Shown here one piece after another: positions 1 to 11,790 of a stretch of DNA of 64,000 nt. Position 1 is the first letter of the stretch; each line of letters opens with the position of its first letter. The notes beneath the pieces were generated by a model. That model was not told where the DNA came from and searched no databases. It was given only the letters and a program-made list of their open reading frames with translations. The stretch is from Plasmopara viticola. Its lineage: Eukaryota > Oomycota > Peronosporomycetes > Peronosporales > Peronosporaceae. The stretch covers positions 1,674,001 to 1,738,000 of the forward strand of contig MBPM02000004.1 in the NCBI GenBank assembly GCA_001695595.3, read 5' to 3'. A program made the translations under genes and the position numbers.

Positions 1-2183
1 CTACAGTAGTTACGCGGCGTACCCAATACTTTTATGACATTCATTGCTCTTAAGCTTTTTAGAGCTTTTTTTTGAAAAGTACTGTTTAAAATAAAACTCT
101 CACTCTTTATACGTAGACGCTTAAATAAAATATTATAACGGGTTAAAAGTCAAACACATGGTACATTTGCCCCGCACGCGTTGCGGGCGACAAGTGAATG
201 CTGGTTTTAAACCGTTTTGCCCCTAATTCATGCTCGCCCCACTTTGAAGAAACCAAGTCAAAAATGTCAACAAGCTGCCAAACCAAAGCAAGATGCTATG
301 CTGGTATTTGTCAGAGAAAAAGTGGAACTAGCTCTAAATCCGCATTTAATATCGACACTTTGTGGCTCAGTGTCACCTATAGATTTCGATTTTGGATAAA
401 TTATGTGGCTCTCGCTTTTGAGTCTATTCTAGATTTAATATAATCTGCACCGAGGTCGACTTCCCCGATACATAACATAAGTAAGCCTTGTTGCGCTGAT
501 ACATATCGCAAGTGTTTTCAAAGCCGAATGTACTTTATCGCAAAGTTAAAAACATCCGTTGAATAATCAATTAGTGCTGAATTAACCGGAAGATTGAGTA
601 AATATGTATCGTCAGGCGACATTTGACTTCGTTGAAGCAGCGGAGTCGATCGTCTAAGTGTCCGATTGGTTTTGAAGTGATGTGGTCCTACGAAGTACAC
701 TTTTAATTTAGGTCCTTGTAGGACCTTAAGCAACGACTGTGGCATTCAAAAAAGCAATCCGGTTGCTTTATATCTTACATTCTACAATGATCTTACCTTG
801 TTGGGGTCCATTCGGCCGCCACTTGTCCGACAACGTAATTAGGGCATGGCATCTCATCCGACGTTTAGACAACTCGACCTATAGTTAATACTCTTCATAC
901 TTCTTGAGCACACAATCTAAAGCTGTAACGTAAATGCGCTACTTCTACTTTGCTTAAACACGAAAGTGTCGTCGAAGTAAATTTTTCTTGCATCTCTTTA
1001 TTCGAGTGACTTTTTGCAAAATCCCTTTGACGTACAAACGTCCAATACTAGTAAAGTTGAAATTCCAATCAACGCTTTTCAGACATCAAATGATCTATCT
1101 GAATATCTAGTCCTGTACACAGAACGTTGCCATCAACGGCCTGACGCTTTCAATTAAGTACTGCCTGCTTAATCTATCCCTTTGGTCCATTTCTTGCGCT
1201 GTTTAAGACTCTGGTGGCTTTGTTGGACGGATAAAGGCTCGATGCTAGACTCGTAATCTTAGTGTCCAACTCTCTCCCGTACAGAAAGGATTACACCCTG
1301 GATCTCTGTGCGAAAAACTGTGCCCGAATGCTTGTGTAGCCTTTCATACACCAAGTTGTTCATAAAAATGACATTCTTAATATCTAAAGCATTCGGCCTC
1401 CTCATGTTCATAGAGGTGGATAAAAAGAACGGCGTTCGTGTCCTTCTTGGGACGATACATGCTCAGAAACTGCTGAGGAGATATCACTCGCTTCATTCCT
1501 AGACGTTTTTGGTGACCTTTCTGCCAAAAAGAATGACAATTGTAGTTGATAATTTTGCGGCTCTAATCAATGCAAGCCCTGCGCTGTCCAGCAGCCGATT
1601 TGATCAGACGTTGCTTTGACAGGTTTGGCTGAAGTGCTTCGTGGTCTTCCATGTTGACGCGAGGTCTGTACTCTAATCATTATTTGTATCGTAGCCACAC
1701 GATGCCGACGACACATCCTTGTTCTCAAGAACAGGCATGACCTCGAGCGTTGAAAAGGAGATTAGGTATCTGCATATATATGTGATCTTTCAATGAAGAC
1801 GGTGACGCAACTAAGGTTGACTTGATTTACCTTAGTTCCATCTCCAAGTCTTTGGAAACACCGTTAGACTGCATCCATTAACGATGAAGACGGGCTTCTC
1901 TCGACTAATGTCTTAAAAATTTGTGCTTTTGTTTCGAAAACAGCATTTATCGCACTGCAAGTGTGACGATTAGATTTCATACTTAATAAACGCTTTAGTG
2001 CGGAGAGATGTGGTGGACAACACCACAATTGTTGTATGTTACTAAGGTAGTCTAGTTGTTTCTTCCGCTCTTTTTTTTCGGACTGCTTTGGGATTTAAAA
2101 TCATGATCTTTTCGCACAACGGCCTAACTTCATCGACACTGTCTCGAGTATTTTGACCAGTTCACGAGGCAATATACTCGAAT

Positions 2184-2269
2184 TTATGAGCAGACTCGAA
2201 GTTGGGCGCAATTTTAATGGCCACGTAAACTTATGGGCAGACTCAAAGTCGAACGCAATTTTATTGGCC
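2184..2269. repeat. Diverged two-copy tandem duplication, 47-bp period
   Basis: A segment beginning TTATGAGCAGACTCGAAG at 2184 recurs as TTATGGGCAGACTCAAAG at 2231. Both copies run on through a GCGCAATTTTAATGGCC-like end. The copies differ at a handful of positions, mostly G/A exchanges. It lies in non-coding DNA and probably records slippage or a fragment of an older satellite. Confidence 0.7.
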
Positions 2270-4399
2270 TTCAGGAAAGTAATCAGACTTTAAATCTTCA
2301 TTGTCTTTGTGGTCACTTCTTGTAATCTATCGTGGGATTCAAACCAATTTTCGCTGATCTCCAACTTAGATTGAGACATTAAGCTCAAAAACTGAAGACA
2401 CGATTATAGAAATTGGTCTGTTTGTTCAGGCGAAACATTCGTTATCGAAGATCATACTCGTAAATTTAAAACCTGATGCGTGTGCGCAGTTTGGTCATGA
2501 ATACTTCGGCCATATAAGCGTCGTTTGATTTAAGTTCGAGCTTCCAAAATTGCTTAAGATAGGCATCACAAAATTTGGAGACTTTAGTGCCGTCAATTGG
2601 CGCCTATTGCCGTGTTACTGTCTTAATGCAAAGATCCATAGCTCTTCACAAATTCTTCCTTTTTGAAACAAAATGTCTTCTTTCTCATCTGCTCGCCCGT
2701 TGCATTTGAGCTTGATTGTGAGTTTGCACCTCGGCTTGATATTGCTATTGTTGCTGAGTGAGCTACAGCAGGAGTTATTTAATGAACAGTGTGTCGTGTT
2801 CTGCCGCTGCAAGAAAAAATATGTTAGCCTTGACATTTAAATTTGTTATATCATTGACTTTTGCCGCATTTTTAAGGAATTGGTTTTCGTGTGTTTGAGT
2901 GCGACGTTGATGACATAGCTTCAGTGTCGTCGGAAGCGCTCTTAAGCAAGACTGACAAGGTGTTAAGTTTGTTTTTGGTGTGCGCTTAGCTATAAAACCT
3001 TAACGTTGGGCTATGCATGCTAGATATCTCAGCGTTTTTTGTTAACCTACCAAACCTTTTTAAGCCTAGAAAATAAACCGAAACCGATTTTGTTAGTTCT
3101 GTTTTGCATTACAGCTTACAGTTCTTGTGAAAATGGGCTAAGGAGTTAATTAGAATTGCAAAAGCTTTGATGTTGCTATATTCTTCGCTCAATAGGTTCA
3201 GTGATGTCGTTGGCATCGGAGTCCCTACAATTTGAAAATGTATATCGCAAAGACTGGACGAGATTCCGTTGTTTCATCGCTGTCAATCACAAGTCATTTC
3301 AACGATTGTCAAGCTGGCTGTTGCGTTTGTTAAGCACTCAGTGCTACTTACCAACATATCTTCAGGCTCACTAGTCTTTGTTCACGCATACAACGAAGCC
3401 AGTATCAACAAATGTAGATAGAGCAAAGTCAAGTAGGCAACTATCTAAAAGTAAATTTTCGTGTATTCAGCCAAAAGGCCAAAATAATTGAGGGAAAGAC
3501 CAGCTGAAGGCCTCCAGATATGTATACCACACTAGCGCTTAAAATTTATGTTCGCGCTGTAAAGACACCTTTAATAAACAAAAATTTATTTACTATGTGG
3601 CTCGTACTAATAGCCGCAGAAATACTCACTTGTTTGTAAGTTGCCACCTGACATTGCCTCAACATCAAGAATGTGACATTACAAGCCCTACTTTAAACAC
3701 AGTTGTGGAGATTAAAAGGTCGATCGTTAGTTAGGACTCGGTTGGCATAATTAGTAAAGTAGGAAGAATTTACTGCTTGAAGTGACTTATGAAGTGATAT
3801 TGCATGGACGGATGCTTTCACCTATCTACTGCTATCATCCTAAAGCCTGTCATTTTTCTAAACTCCATCTGAATCTTACAGATCCTGGCCATTTTACAAC
3901 CACCAAGGTCTTTTGACGCCCAATGGTCAAGGGACGACAAAACGCAAAACACTTCTTAATTTCTTGATTTTATGCAGCCACAAATTCCGGTCGAAATCTA
4001 GTGCATATGCATAGATTTAGAAGGACAGTCGATGATTGCCACGTCATCGCACCTAAGACACAACGGGGGAGAAGCCACAAGAAACAGACGTGATACACAT
4101 GCCTTCGTCAATGCTGATCGTGCTGTTTAATTTACACTAATTATTGCGATTGCAATGTTGAACACAAGGACGTGGAAAGTGAATGTACCAGCACATTTGC
4201 TAGTTAAGACGCTAAATTTTATAGTATACTATTACATACTACAACGTATTGGCTTGCTGGCGCACGCTGCGATCTTCATCATTCTCTTCCGCTCAAAATC
4301 ATGTGACAGTCTTTCGTACTGAAGAGGCGATAGGTTGCTACTGTATAGTAACTGCGCACATATAACAATTGAGCGCTTGTGTCGCATTTGCAGTAAAGC

Positions 4400-4432
4400 T
4401 TTCTATGTGAGTGCAGTGCACTCACATAGAAA
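4400..4432. repeat. Perfect palindrome, 16-bp arms with one-base centre
   Basis: The left arm TTTCTATGTGAGTGCA (4400-4415) is the exact reverse complement of the right arm TGCACTCACATAGAAA (4417-4432), with a single G between them. The flanks show only weak further symmetry (CAACAATTG-like words on both sides). A near-zero spacer makes this a cruciform-prone site. It may be the collapsed centre of a fold-back or MITE element. Confidence 0.85.
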
Positions 4433-6365
4433 TTGCTGCACTCAACAATTGTGTACTCGAGCGTTGTTTTTATGCCAATCACGAAGGCATCTATTGACAC
4501 AGATGAAACAGCAACATAATTTTTCTTTGGGATTTCAAAGAGAACTTTCGTAAAATAATTGTGAAATGGGTATATGTCATGGGATCAAATCTTTATATGT
4601 CGTTTTGGACACAGGACAGCGCTGGGACAAGAACAGGCATACCATTATGTCTATTGCGTCTATTTTCATCAAAATTAATTGAAAAAAACAAAAGTAAGAA
4701 AAAGATCTACGATTTAGACTATGTCCTGCCCAGATTAAAAATTAAATTTTATCGCAATTCATGAATCTAACGTACCGTCCCTAAAACATTACAGATTGCC
4801 CATCGATTCTTGTCATAGTAAAACGATTGGATGACTGTATAACTTTAGAGAGTTATTTCGTTTGAATTATAGGGGGGGGCTCAAAAGATTTTAAACCCCG
4901 GCCTGGTTATTCGCCTTCGTCCATGTCATCCATATCTTAAATTAAGCTGAAAGACGTTTGCTGATGATAACTGCAAGCTACGAGCAGCCACGCATCCAAT
5001 CTGAGGAGCGATTGAGTGCTTTCGTATCACTTATTCAGTTAACCTTTAGTTGTGATCTATTTCGAGGAAATAAGAACCAGGTTGATCTTTTCTGTACTGA
5101 AGATGTTTGCGAATTCACAATTTCTTTTACTTCAGTTACTACGTAGACTGGCCTATAATGCCTTGTTTTCAAGACAAACAACGACCTTTTGCTTTGTTTC
5201 TGCTTTGTATTAATGCAATAAATTTCTAGTCATGGCTTGTGTGCCGTGAAAGTATACGTTCGTATAGCACCAACAAAAAATTGAATGGTCACAGTACCTA
5301 AATTTGATTAATAAAATGGATTGTGGATAGACAAATATGTGCCAGCTGTTTTTGAAAATTATACGAGCATTGATGATTACTTGATGCAATGACGTTGATT
5401 TGAAACGGAAACCAAACTTAGTAATGTAAAAGTAAGACACCTACGCTAGATGATTAGTTTTGCACACTCGCTCGTCGTTCGAGCAGCTTTCGTTCGTTAA
5501 ACGCTCGATTAATTAGTCCTCACTATGAACTTTATATCTCTTCACCCTACGCTTTAATTCAACATATTCTGCGCTGGTTGAGGACTGTCAAATGAAACGA
5601 TATTGCCGTCTTTCTTATCGTTCCTACTAGACTAAGTAAACACATTAAACTCTTTGAGCAGCAAAGGTGTTTTGCAACAAAACGGAGCGAGAAGAATTTG
5701 ATTAGAGTTCTCGACGAATACCATAGAGAGGCCAAGAAATAGGTTGCTTGAAGACAGTATACTATCATAGATTCTCCACGTAGCTGATTCTTCAACTGGA
5801 ATATGGTTTAGCCCCACGGTAGAGCAATTATCGTCTCCCGCACGTAGCGGCATGTTAAACTTATTTGCCTTGAGTATTGAATAAGTTCCATTGACATCGT
5901 CTAAGCTTTTTCGCAACACAGGCAATTTGCCCCTACTACGTTAATAGCCTTTGTCACGCACGTTGAACAAAGCTGCTTGACAAGCTCATGTGATTAAGCA
6001 AAACGCAGGATTGCGGGTGGCATTGCGTGGCTCTAAACATTTCAATATGGCCTTTTTTATATTATGCTCTTGAAGCCAAAACTATGTCCAACTAGTGCAA
6101 ATGTCGATCAAAAATTTTTTTTTGCAACGAATCGTTCAGCTAAACGATCTATCAGAGTAGACAAACTGCCCTTATACCAATAAAAGGGGCAACTAGCTTT
6201 GTTCAACGTGGTTGACGATAGCTGCGTAGAAGGGCAAAATGTCTATTTTGCGAGAGGGCTTGAAGTTTGCCAACAACAAAAATTTGATGCTCAGCTTGGC
6301 TCTGCATGTAAAAGCTTAAAGCTCCTCACAATTGAATCTCCCCATCGATTCGGACGCAACAGACG

Positions 6366-6527
6366 ATGAACAAAGGAGGCGAAGGTGGCTCTAAAGGAAG
6401 CTCAAAGGGAGGAGGCTCTACGAAGGGAGGCGGGTGCTCGGGAAGTTCTCAAGCGGCGGCCAATAATCATTCCAACCAATTGAACCCCAACAATTCGGCC
6501 TATCATTCGTCTCGTGCACATGATTAA
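6366..6527 (+). CDS. Very small Gly/Ser-rich protein with Asn-rich C-terminus
   Basis: A 53-residue frame runs from ATG at 6366 to TAA at 6525-6527. The first half is Gly/Ser/Lys repeats (KGGEGGSKGSSKGGG type). The second half reads QAAANNHSNQLNPNNSAYHS and ends SSRAHD. From memory, the NxxSNQLNPNN.AYxSSR ending resembles a family of tiny conserved hypothetical eukaryotic proteins, but I cannot confirm this without a search. The coding stretch is GC-richer than its surroundings, which supports a real gene. There is no signal peptide or membrane segment. Function unknown. Confidence 0.6.
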   Translation: MNKGGEGGSKGSSKGGGSTKGGGCSGSSQAAANNHSNQLNPNNSAYHSSRAHD

Positions 6528-7705
6528 CCTGCTTGCTTGATGAAGATGCAAGATTATCGGGTCAAAGAGTTTTTAATGTCGCTAGTAGTGGTTTAACTTA
6601 CGAGCAAGACGAGGGCGTCGTTAATAACGATAATTTTAAGTAAAGCCTATTTACTTTTAATAACGGATTTTGTGGTATGCAATATTTCTATAGCAATATG
6701 TATGATTTAAGGGAAAGCCTTTTCGTAATGTCAGATGAATCTTGCACTCCACGTTTTTCATAAATGATCTAGTGCTCTCTTTAATGTCATGCTCTTCCAA
6801 CAACATTGCGATAAAAAACGTCGCGCGCGAAGCTGATTGTATTCACAATTCGATAAAAATGTTAGTAGCAAGTAAACATCGCACAATGGATCACGTGCTC
6901 AGGCAGAAGCTCGAGTATGACAATTGATCACCCAACCATTAAATAATGAAAGCCGGTAGCTTGAGATATATTTCTTATCAAATGTATAAATCTATTAAAA
7001 GTCCTTTTTTTTAAAATTTATATGTAATTTAGTAATTCAAATGTTGTCACTTCATTATGAGACTTAAGCCAATAAATTTCTCCCTTTTACCACTTGAAAC
7101 GCAGGGCTTAAGGGCACGGTTTGATGGCTGATAAACATATCCTTTATAGTAATTAGAATGCCAAGCGATTCCGCAAGGGAGATATCAGTGATACTTCAAA
7201 GGCTATTAATGGCCCGGACACGCTTAAACGTCAAATTACGCCCCATTACGGGCTTTTACTTGAAAAATTAGATGACGTGTATCTCCGTAGCTGCTCTAAA
7301 TAAGTTGAGGCGGCTAAGGGGGCCATCAAGACCATAGAGAATCCGCATTATGTAAGAGGTAATTAGGCTGAACAATACCCCATGGCACGTACCTCTTTGC
7401 CATGACCCATTTCAGATAAATCCGATTAGCGTCGTTTAGCTACTGACTTGTGATTAAGAATTATATAGAGTCATCTTAAGCGAGTCATCTTGCTCCGGTC
7501 TTATCCGTCTAAATTTGTCAAATGGATCTTGACATAGAGGTACTTGCCATGGGGCATGCACAGGTGTGGTTATGACTGCGTCTTTTGAGACCTAAGCTCT
7601 TTGTGGCCTATCTAACCATGCATTTTAAGAACGGCTATAAGTACGCCAAATTCATTCCAAAACAATAACCTTTCGTCGTGACATCTAACTTTTTTTAATA
7701 CGACC
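6528..7705. other. Non-coding AT-rich gap
   Basis: I see no supported gene. The stretch is AT-rich with short chance frames. It separates the tiny Gly-rich gene from the gypsy relic. Confidence 0.6.
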
Positions 7706-8765
7706 TTGTTCGACGAATTGCGCTTGACGACGCGCTTTCGTGTATACCAGATCATGAGTAAACCCATACTAGCGGGGTTAATATCTCTATTGAGGCATGG
7801 ATACAGAACGGATGTCAATGAAAAGCCCTTGATGCAGCGCTTCACAAAGACACGTCGATTTTTGACCCCTCGACAGCGATCGCAGCTGCATCGTTTTGAG
7901 TATGGAGATGGTCTGCTTTACTATATAGTAGACCGTCCCCGTTACCCGGGTGTAAGGTAACCAGAGATAGATTACTAAAGCGAACGAGCAATCAAACTCA
8001 CAAATGTGATTGACTCTCACACAATGCGCGTCAATCACATGGGTACAAGCCCCAGTCCTAAGATGGGTCGCATAGCTACAAGCATCTCGCAATAGTGACA
8101 GCTTAGTCCTAGCGGGTGGGTTCTGGTAGCTTGAATGTGTAAATCTGGTAACTCTTGCTCATAACGACCGACGTAAAGCTAAGGTGAGATATACTTCTAG
8201 AGGCACTTTTTGCTAGGCCAAAAATAAGCATTTTTTGGGTTTCCACAGCGTATTGATGGATTTATGAGTGATCAAGAACGCAAGGATCAAGAAGTCATGC
8301 CAAAAGATCAGACGAGCATCTCAATCGCCGGCTCTGTTAAAGAGCCTTTCATTGTTGGAGATCGGTGAGCCTTTTTTTTGTATTCAAGGTGAGATGAAGT
8401 ATTCAACATCCGTTCTCGCCAGTATTGCGCGGGAATAGATAGCAAGGCTGCTTATGAATGTAATTTATAGAAAGTATGGCCTTCCGGACATACAAATATC
8501 GCTGACCGACCCGCTGAACATATAGCAAGGTTGCTCATAATTACAGTATTAAATAATCATGCATATTGGTGTCGCTAACGGATCCGCGATTTTCTAGCAA
8601 GCGCTGCTTCAGCTATTAGAAGCCCGCTTGGTAATGCAGCAAAAAGATGATCCGAAGAAAGGATTGCATCTAAAAATTAACCGTGTGCTCGAAGACACGC
8701 TGCGTAGTATGCACGCTGAGGCGCCCTATTTAAGGGACCACAAAATACCAATAATATAGTTTGCA
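7706..8765 (+). mobile_element. Decayed Ty3/gypsy retrotransposon pol (RNase H-integrase part)
   Basis: Three blocks in the right order match gypsy polyproteins. Near 7876-7950 the frame gives RFEYGDGLLYYIVDRP, the linker before the integrase zinc finger that usually reads DGLLYY.VD. Near 8468-8515 there is RKYGLPDIQISLTDPL, corresponding to the integrase core HGLP..I.SDRDPRF. Near 8645-8765 there is KKGLHLKINRVLEDTLRS, then FALN after a stop, matching Q.ER.NRVLED.LRS...FALN. The blocks lie in different frames and are broken by stops. The stretch between about 7.96 and 8.39 kb does not look like integrase and may be a nested insertion. No LTRs were identified, so the element is dead. Confidence 0.7.
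8109..8145. repeat. Dispersed repeat, copy 1 (partner at 21131-21165)
   Basis: The words TAGCGGGTGGGTTCTGGTAG here and TAGCGAGTGGGATCTGGTGG at 21131 are clearly related and in the same orientation, with similarity trailing off on both sides. Here the repeat sits inside the gypsy relic, where integrase would be expected. It may be a piece of an LTR from another element inserted there. The identity of the element is not established. Confidence 0.45.
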
Positions 8766-10986
8766 CTCAACAAGCACTTTACGTATCTATAAACCTCATA
8801 CCCTTCTACGTAATTACTCGATTAATTTTTTCAAGAACTTTATAAGACAAGTAAGGGGAGGCTTGAAAACGTTTTATCTGGAAAATCTCGAATATAGGGC
8901 TATTTAATTTAACGAATGCAATCACGGCAAAAATCGCTAAAGTCGGATTTTGATTTCCAAAATGACCTTTATAGCCCAACGGCTAGAACGGATCAGTTTA
9001 TTAAGGATGAAATCAACATCCATCGTTGTAATGTTAGGCCGGCCTACACCGCCGAATTTCCTATGGCGGCGTTATCGCGTTCAACAATCTATGTGGACAT
9101 ACAAGGAAAACGATTCTTGAGACTTCGAGCCTCATATAATTCTGAATTGTCCTCACAACTTCTTCGGAGCGCTTTACCCGCGCTTGACCTCATCGGATAG
9201 GCGTGAATATATAGGCAGCTTATAGAGCCACGTATTGATCTTATGATCAAAATGAGCTTTCAATTCACCACGAAGAGAAGCAAATACCTCGGGCTACGAC
9301 GAGCGTCGGTCAATTCGACTGTATAAAGTGACCAAAGGCATCCACCTGGTGCTACAACGCGGGGTGGTTTGTTCGTCTTTGCTACATGACCAAATGAGGG
9401 TATCGTCTTCTCATGGCCTCGAAAGCATGCGATTGCTCTGAAGCGGCAACAGCATAACCGCCAAGGTCGACCTTAAGAGCAGTTATAAGAATTTATATGT
9501 GGAGTGAATAGTGAAGTTGATACAATCACTCGGGCACCAAGCGTTGCATATGAAGTGGCGCACTTATAAAGGTGTAAAAATGTTGCAAGAGTCGTTGAAC
9601 TGACTCTGGCTGGAATGTCCGACGTACGTTGCAATCTATTATTAATGGGCGCTACGTACGTTTTAGCCGTACAATTGGCATCATAGAGGTTTATACCCGC
9701 GTTTGCAGCTAACGTTCTCGGTGTTTCTCTTGACCGCGTATCAAGATCCTGAGATTTCAATACTTTAAACTTACAGACGCAAATAAACAATGTGGTTGAG
9801 TTTTAAGCTGCAACATTTTAGCATTTACCGAAATTCTTTAATCGAACTGTCGTGGTTGAAGTATCGGAAAGTGCCCGGAGAATCTTAAGATTGAGTGCAA
9901 GCCAACCTTATCGTCAGCTTTTTTACGACGCTGGCGTGTCCTTTAGAAAAACGAGGTTTGTCGTGGCACTAAAGCATGCGTGTAGCCGTCGCAAGGTTAT
10001 CCTGGCTCCTTTGAAATCTCGATTCTCTCTATATATATCTACGCGAAGAGTGGCATTTAAATACCATAGCAGTGCATGAAGCACTGCTCGATGCCATGAC
10101 CTGAATTGGTCGTTGCGTTTGATGAACTCGGCCGCCACGATATCTACATGGGGTTGTCGACTTTAACTTTGCCTCTTCTTTCGTGGTCATTACTTTCGGT
10201 GAACTTATTAATAAGGACATCTCAGGCCACATGATGGACCCTGAGAATCACTACAATGGTTAAGGTTTATTACATGGCCGGTGGGTCAAACGTCAAGTCC
10301 AACTTTGGGGGTGTACCTGCGGTCGATAACGTTGTCTTTACATCATTGTCGGTGATTTGGTGTTTCTTCTTAAGCCTTAGAGGCAATCTTCGCCGGAGCG
10401 AACGCGGCGCTTCTCGTCTTTTCTCTGCCCGATTGGGTTGAGATGTCTACGGGTTACCAGGTTTAAGTGAACGATGAACGCGCATTCTTTGCCGCTGTGA
10501 ATAACTAAAGGCCTTTTTGCCTAAAGGCTATCTGAAAGGCAAAATATATTTTTCACCACCCACGGCCCAGACAGCCTTTGCTGTAGACGTAAAGTTCCTC
10601 TTCGGTGCAGAGACACACTTGGAAGCCGAAACAAATTTGGCTTGGCCGAGGAAAGCTTTTTTGCTGCCTTGTTAATCATCAATATGACCAAACCGACTTT
10701 TCGTATAAAAGTCAAAGAGTGATGGTAGCACTCCAGCCTAAGTCTAAAATACAAAGAAATTTAGACATAAAAGGATCTTTTTACCGGCTGTTGGATCTCT
10801 GTGCGCTTTGAAAGCCGTTGCAAAAGGCCATGTGACCAGGTATCAGGTCTGAATTCTATTACATTCATTATTATTAAATGAGGGTTCCTTGATTGTTGGT
10901 ACTTCACCGGTACCGGTACTCACGGCCGCTCAGCTTTCAGCGCTCCGCATCTCCAATGAGGTCCTCCTCACTTGTATATCTACCCA
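8766..10986. other. Gap between gypsy relic and first protease-like gene
   Basis: Several overlapping frames of 60-105 codons occur on both strands, the longest at 9473-9790 on the minus strand. None carries a domain I recognise and none has a signal peptide. 9.7-10.5 kb is somewhat GC-richer and may be another decayed retroelement. A short palindrome ACCGGTACCGGT lies at about 10906-10917, some 70 bases before the next gene's ATG. Confidence 0.5.
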
Positions 10987-11790
10987 ATGAAGACAATCCT
11001 CGTCACCTTCATCTCTATTCTCTTCGCTCTCGCATCGGGTCGCGCTGACACTTCGCACCACGATATTCAACGCAAGCTTATTCTTGGTGGCACGGTCGTT
11101 GCCGTCAACGAAAACGCCTACACGGTTGGTCTCAAGCAGAAAAAGGATGGCGAGTTCTTCTGCGGTGGGGCGCTCGTCAGCCCTATGCACGTGCTCACTT
11201 CTTCACGCTGTACCGTCAACGACATTCGCTGGGCACACATTGGTGCCCACAACCTCACTGAATCTAAATATGGAGAGCAGATTAAAGTGCTAGCGGTCAT
11301 AAACCACCCCAATTTCTCGACAAACATCGAGTTTAGCAACGATTTCGCGCTTTTAGAGTTGGAGACAGCGAGCTCAATCGAGCCTGTGAAACTTGCAGCG
11401 GCTGACGATTCAGACTTCAAGCCGACAGCCATAGCCACGGCACTGGGATGGGGGGCTACGAGCGAGGGCGGATTGATGTCAAAAGAGCTCCTTCGCATCG
11501 CCTTTCCTCTCATGAGTGACGAAGAATGCGACCAAGTAACCGACATTGACGAGACAATGCTATGTGCAGGGGGGGTCATTAGCGAGGACGTTTGCAAAGG
11601 GGATACGGGTGGCCCGCTTGTCCTTGAAGCTGCTGGGCAAGATGGGGAAGACGTGCTTGTTGGTGTTGTGAGCTGGAGCAGAGCCAACGCCTGTGGACGC
11701 GGACCGTTCTACCCGGGCATCTATGCGCGAGTCTCGCAGGCACGAAGCTGGATTGATCCTATCGTCGCCACTTCTTGTTTTCAAGCGTGA
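10987..11790 (+). CDS. Secreted trypsin-fold pseudo-protease, glucanase-inhibitor (GIP)-like
   Basis: A 267-residue S1-family serine protease homologue. Residues 1-20 form a signal peptide (MKTILVTFISILFALASG). The mature part starts near LILGGT (31-36), the equivalent of the trypsin IVGG terminus. The fold is clear: FFCGGALVSPMHVLTS, NDFALLELE, GWGATSEGG, CKGDTGGPL and a C-terminal helix ARSWIDPIV. The catalytic triad is broken: the His position is Arg74 (TSSRC where trypsins have TAAHC) and the Ser position is Thr207 (GDTGGP), while Asp119 is kept. Known: Phytophthora sojae GIPs are such dead S1 homologues that bind and inhibit plant endo-beta-1,3-glucanases. Inferred: an extracellular, host-interface inhibitor rather than an enzyme. 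ATG 10987 was chosen because it begins the signal peptide. No intron is seen. Confidence 0.9.
   Translation: MKTILVTFISILFALASGRADTSHHDIQRKLILGGTVVAVNENAYTVGLKQKKDGEFFCGGALVSPMHVLTSSRCTVNDIRWAHIGAHNLTESKYGEQIKVLAVINHPNFSTNIEFSNDFALLELETASSIEPVKLAAADDSDFKPTAIATALGWGATSEGGLMSKELLRIAFPLMSDEECDQVTDIDETMLCAGGVISEDVCKGDTGGPLVLEAAGQDGEDVLVGVVSWSRANACGRGPFYPGIYARVSQARSWIDPIVATSCFQA

Larger units (their letters stand above)
1..6365. other. AT-rich gene-free stretch
   Basis: No reading frame here looks like a real gene: the open frames are short (mostly 60-100 codons), unrelated to anything I recognise and rich in AT-type codons. The stretch holds a diverged 47-bp duplication near 2.2 kb and a perfect palindrome at 4.4 kb, described separately. 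I read it as old, decayed repeat DNA. Unrecognised transposon remains are likely. Confidence 0.6.

Noticed and set aside
1308..1502. Possible copia reverse transcriptase piece (frame with VDKKNGVRVLLGT)
   Set aside because: Only a loose resemblance; none of the neighbouring RT motifs are present.
9473..10441. RXLR or Crinkler effector genes in the 9.5-10.4 kb frames
   Set aside because: Searched by eye for a signal peptide followed by RXLR-EER or LFLAK; none of these frames, nor any elsewhere in the window, shows them.
11118..11687. 189-codon minus-strand frame opposite the first pseudo-protease
   Set aside because: It is antisense shadow of a gene with signal peptide and S1 motifs.
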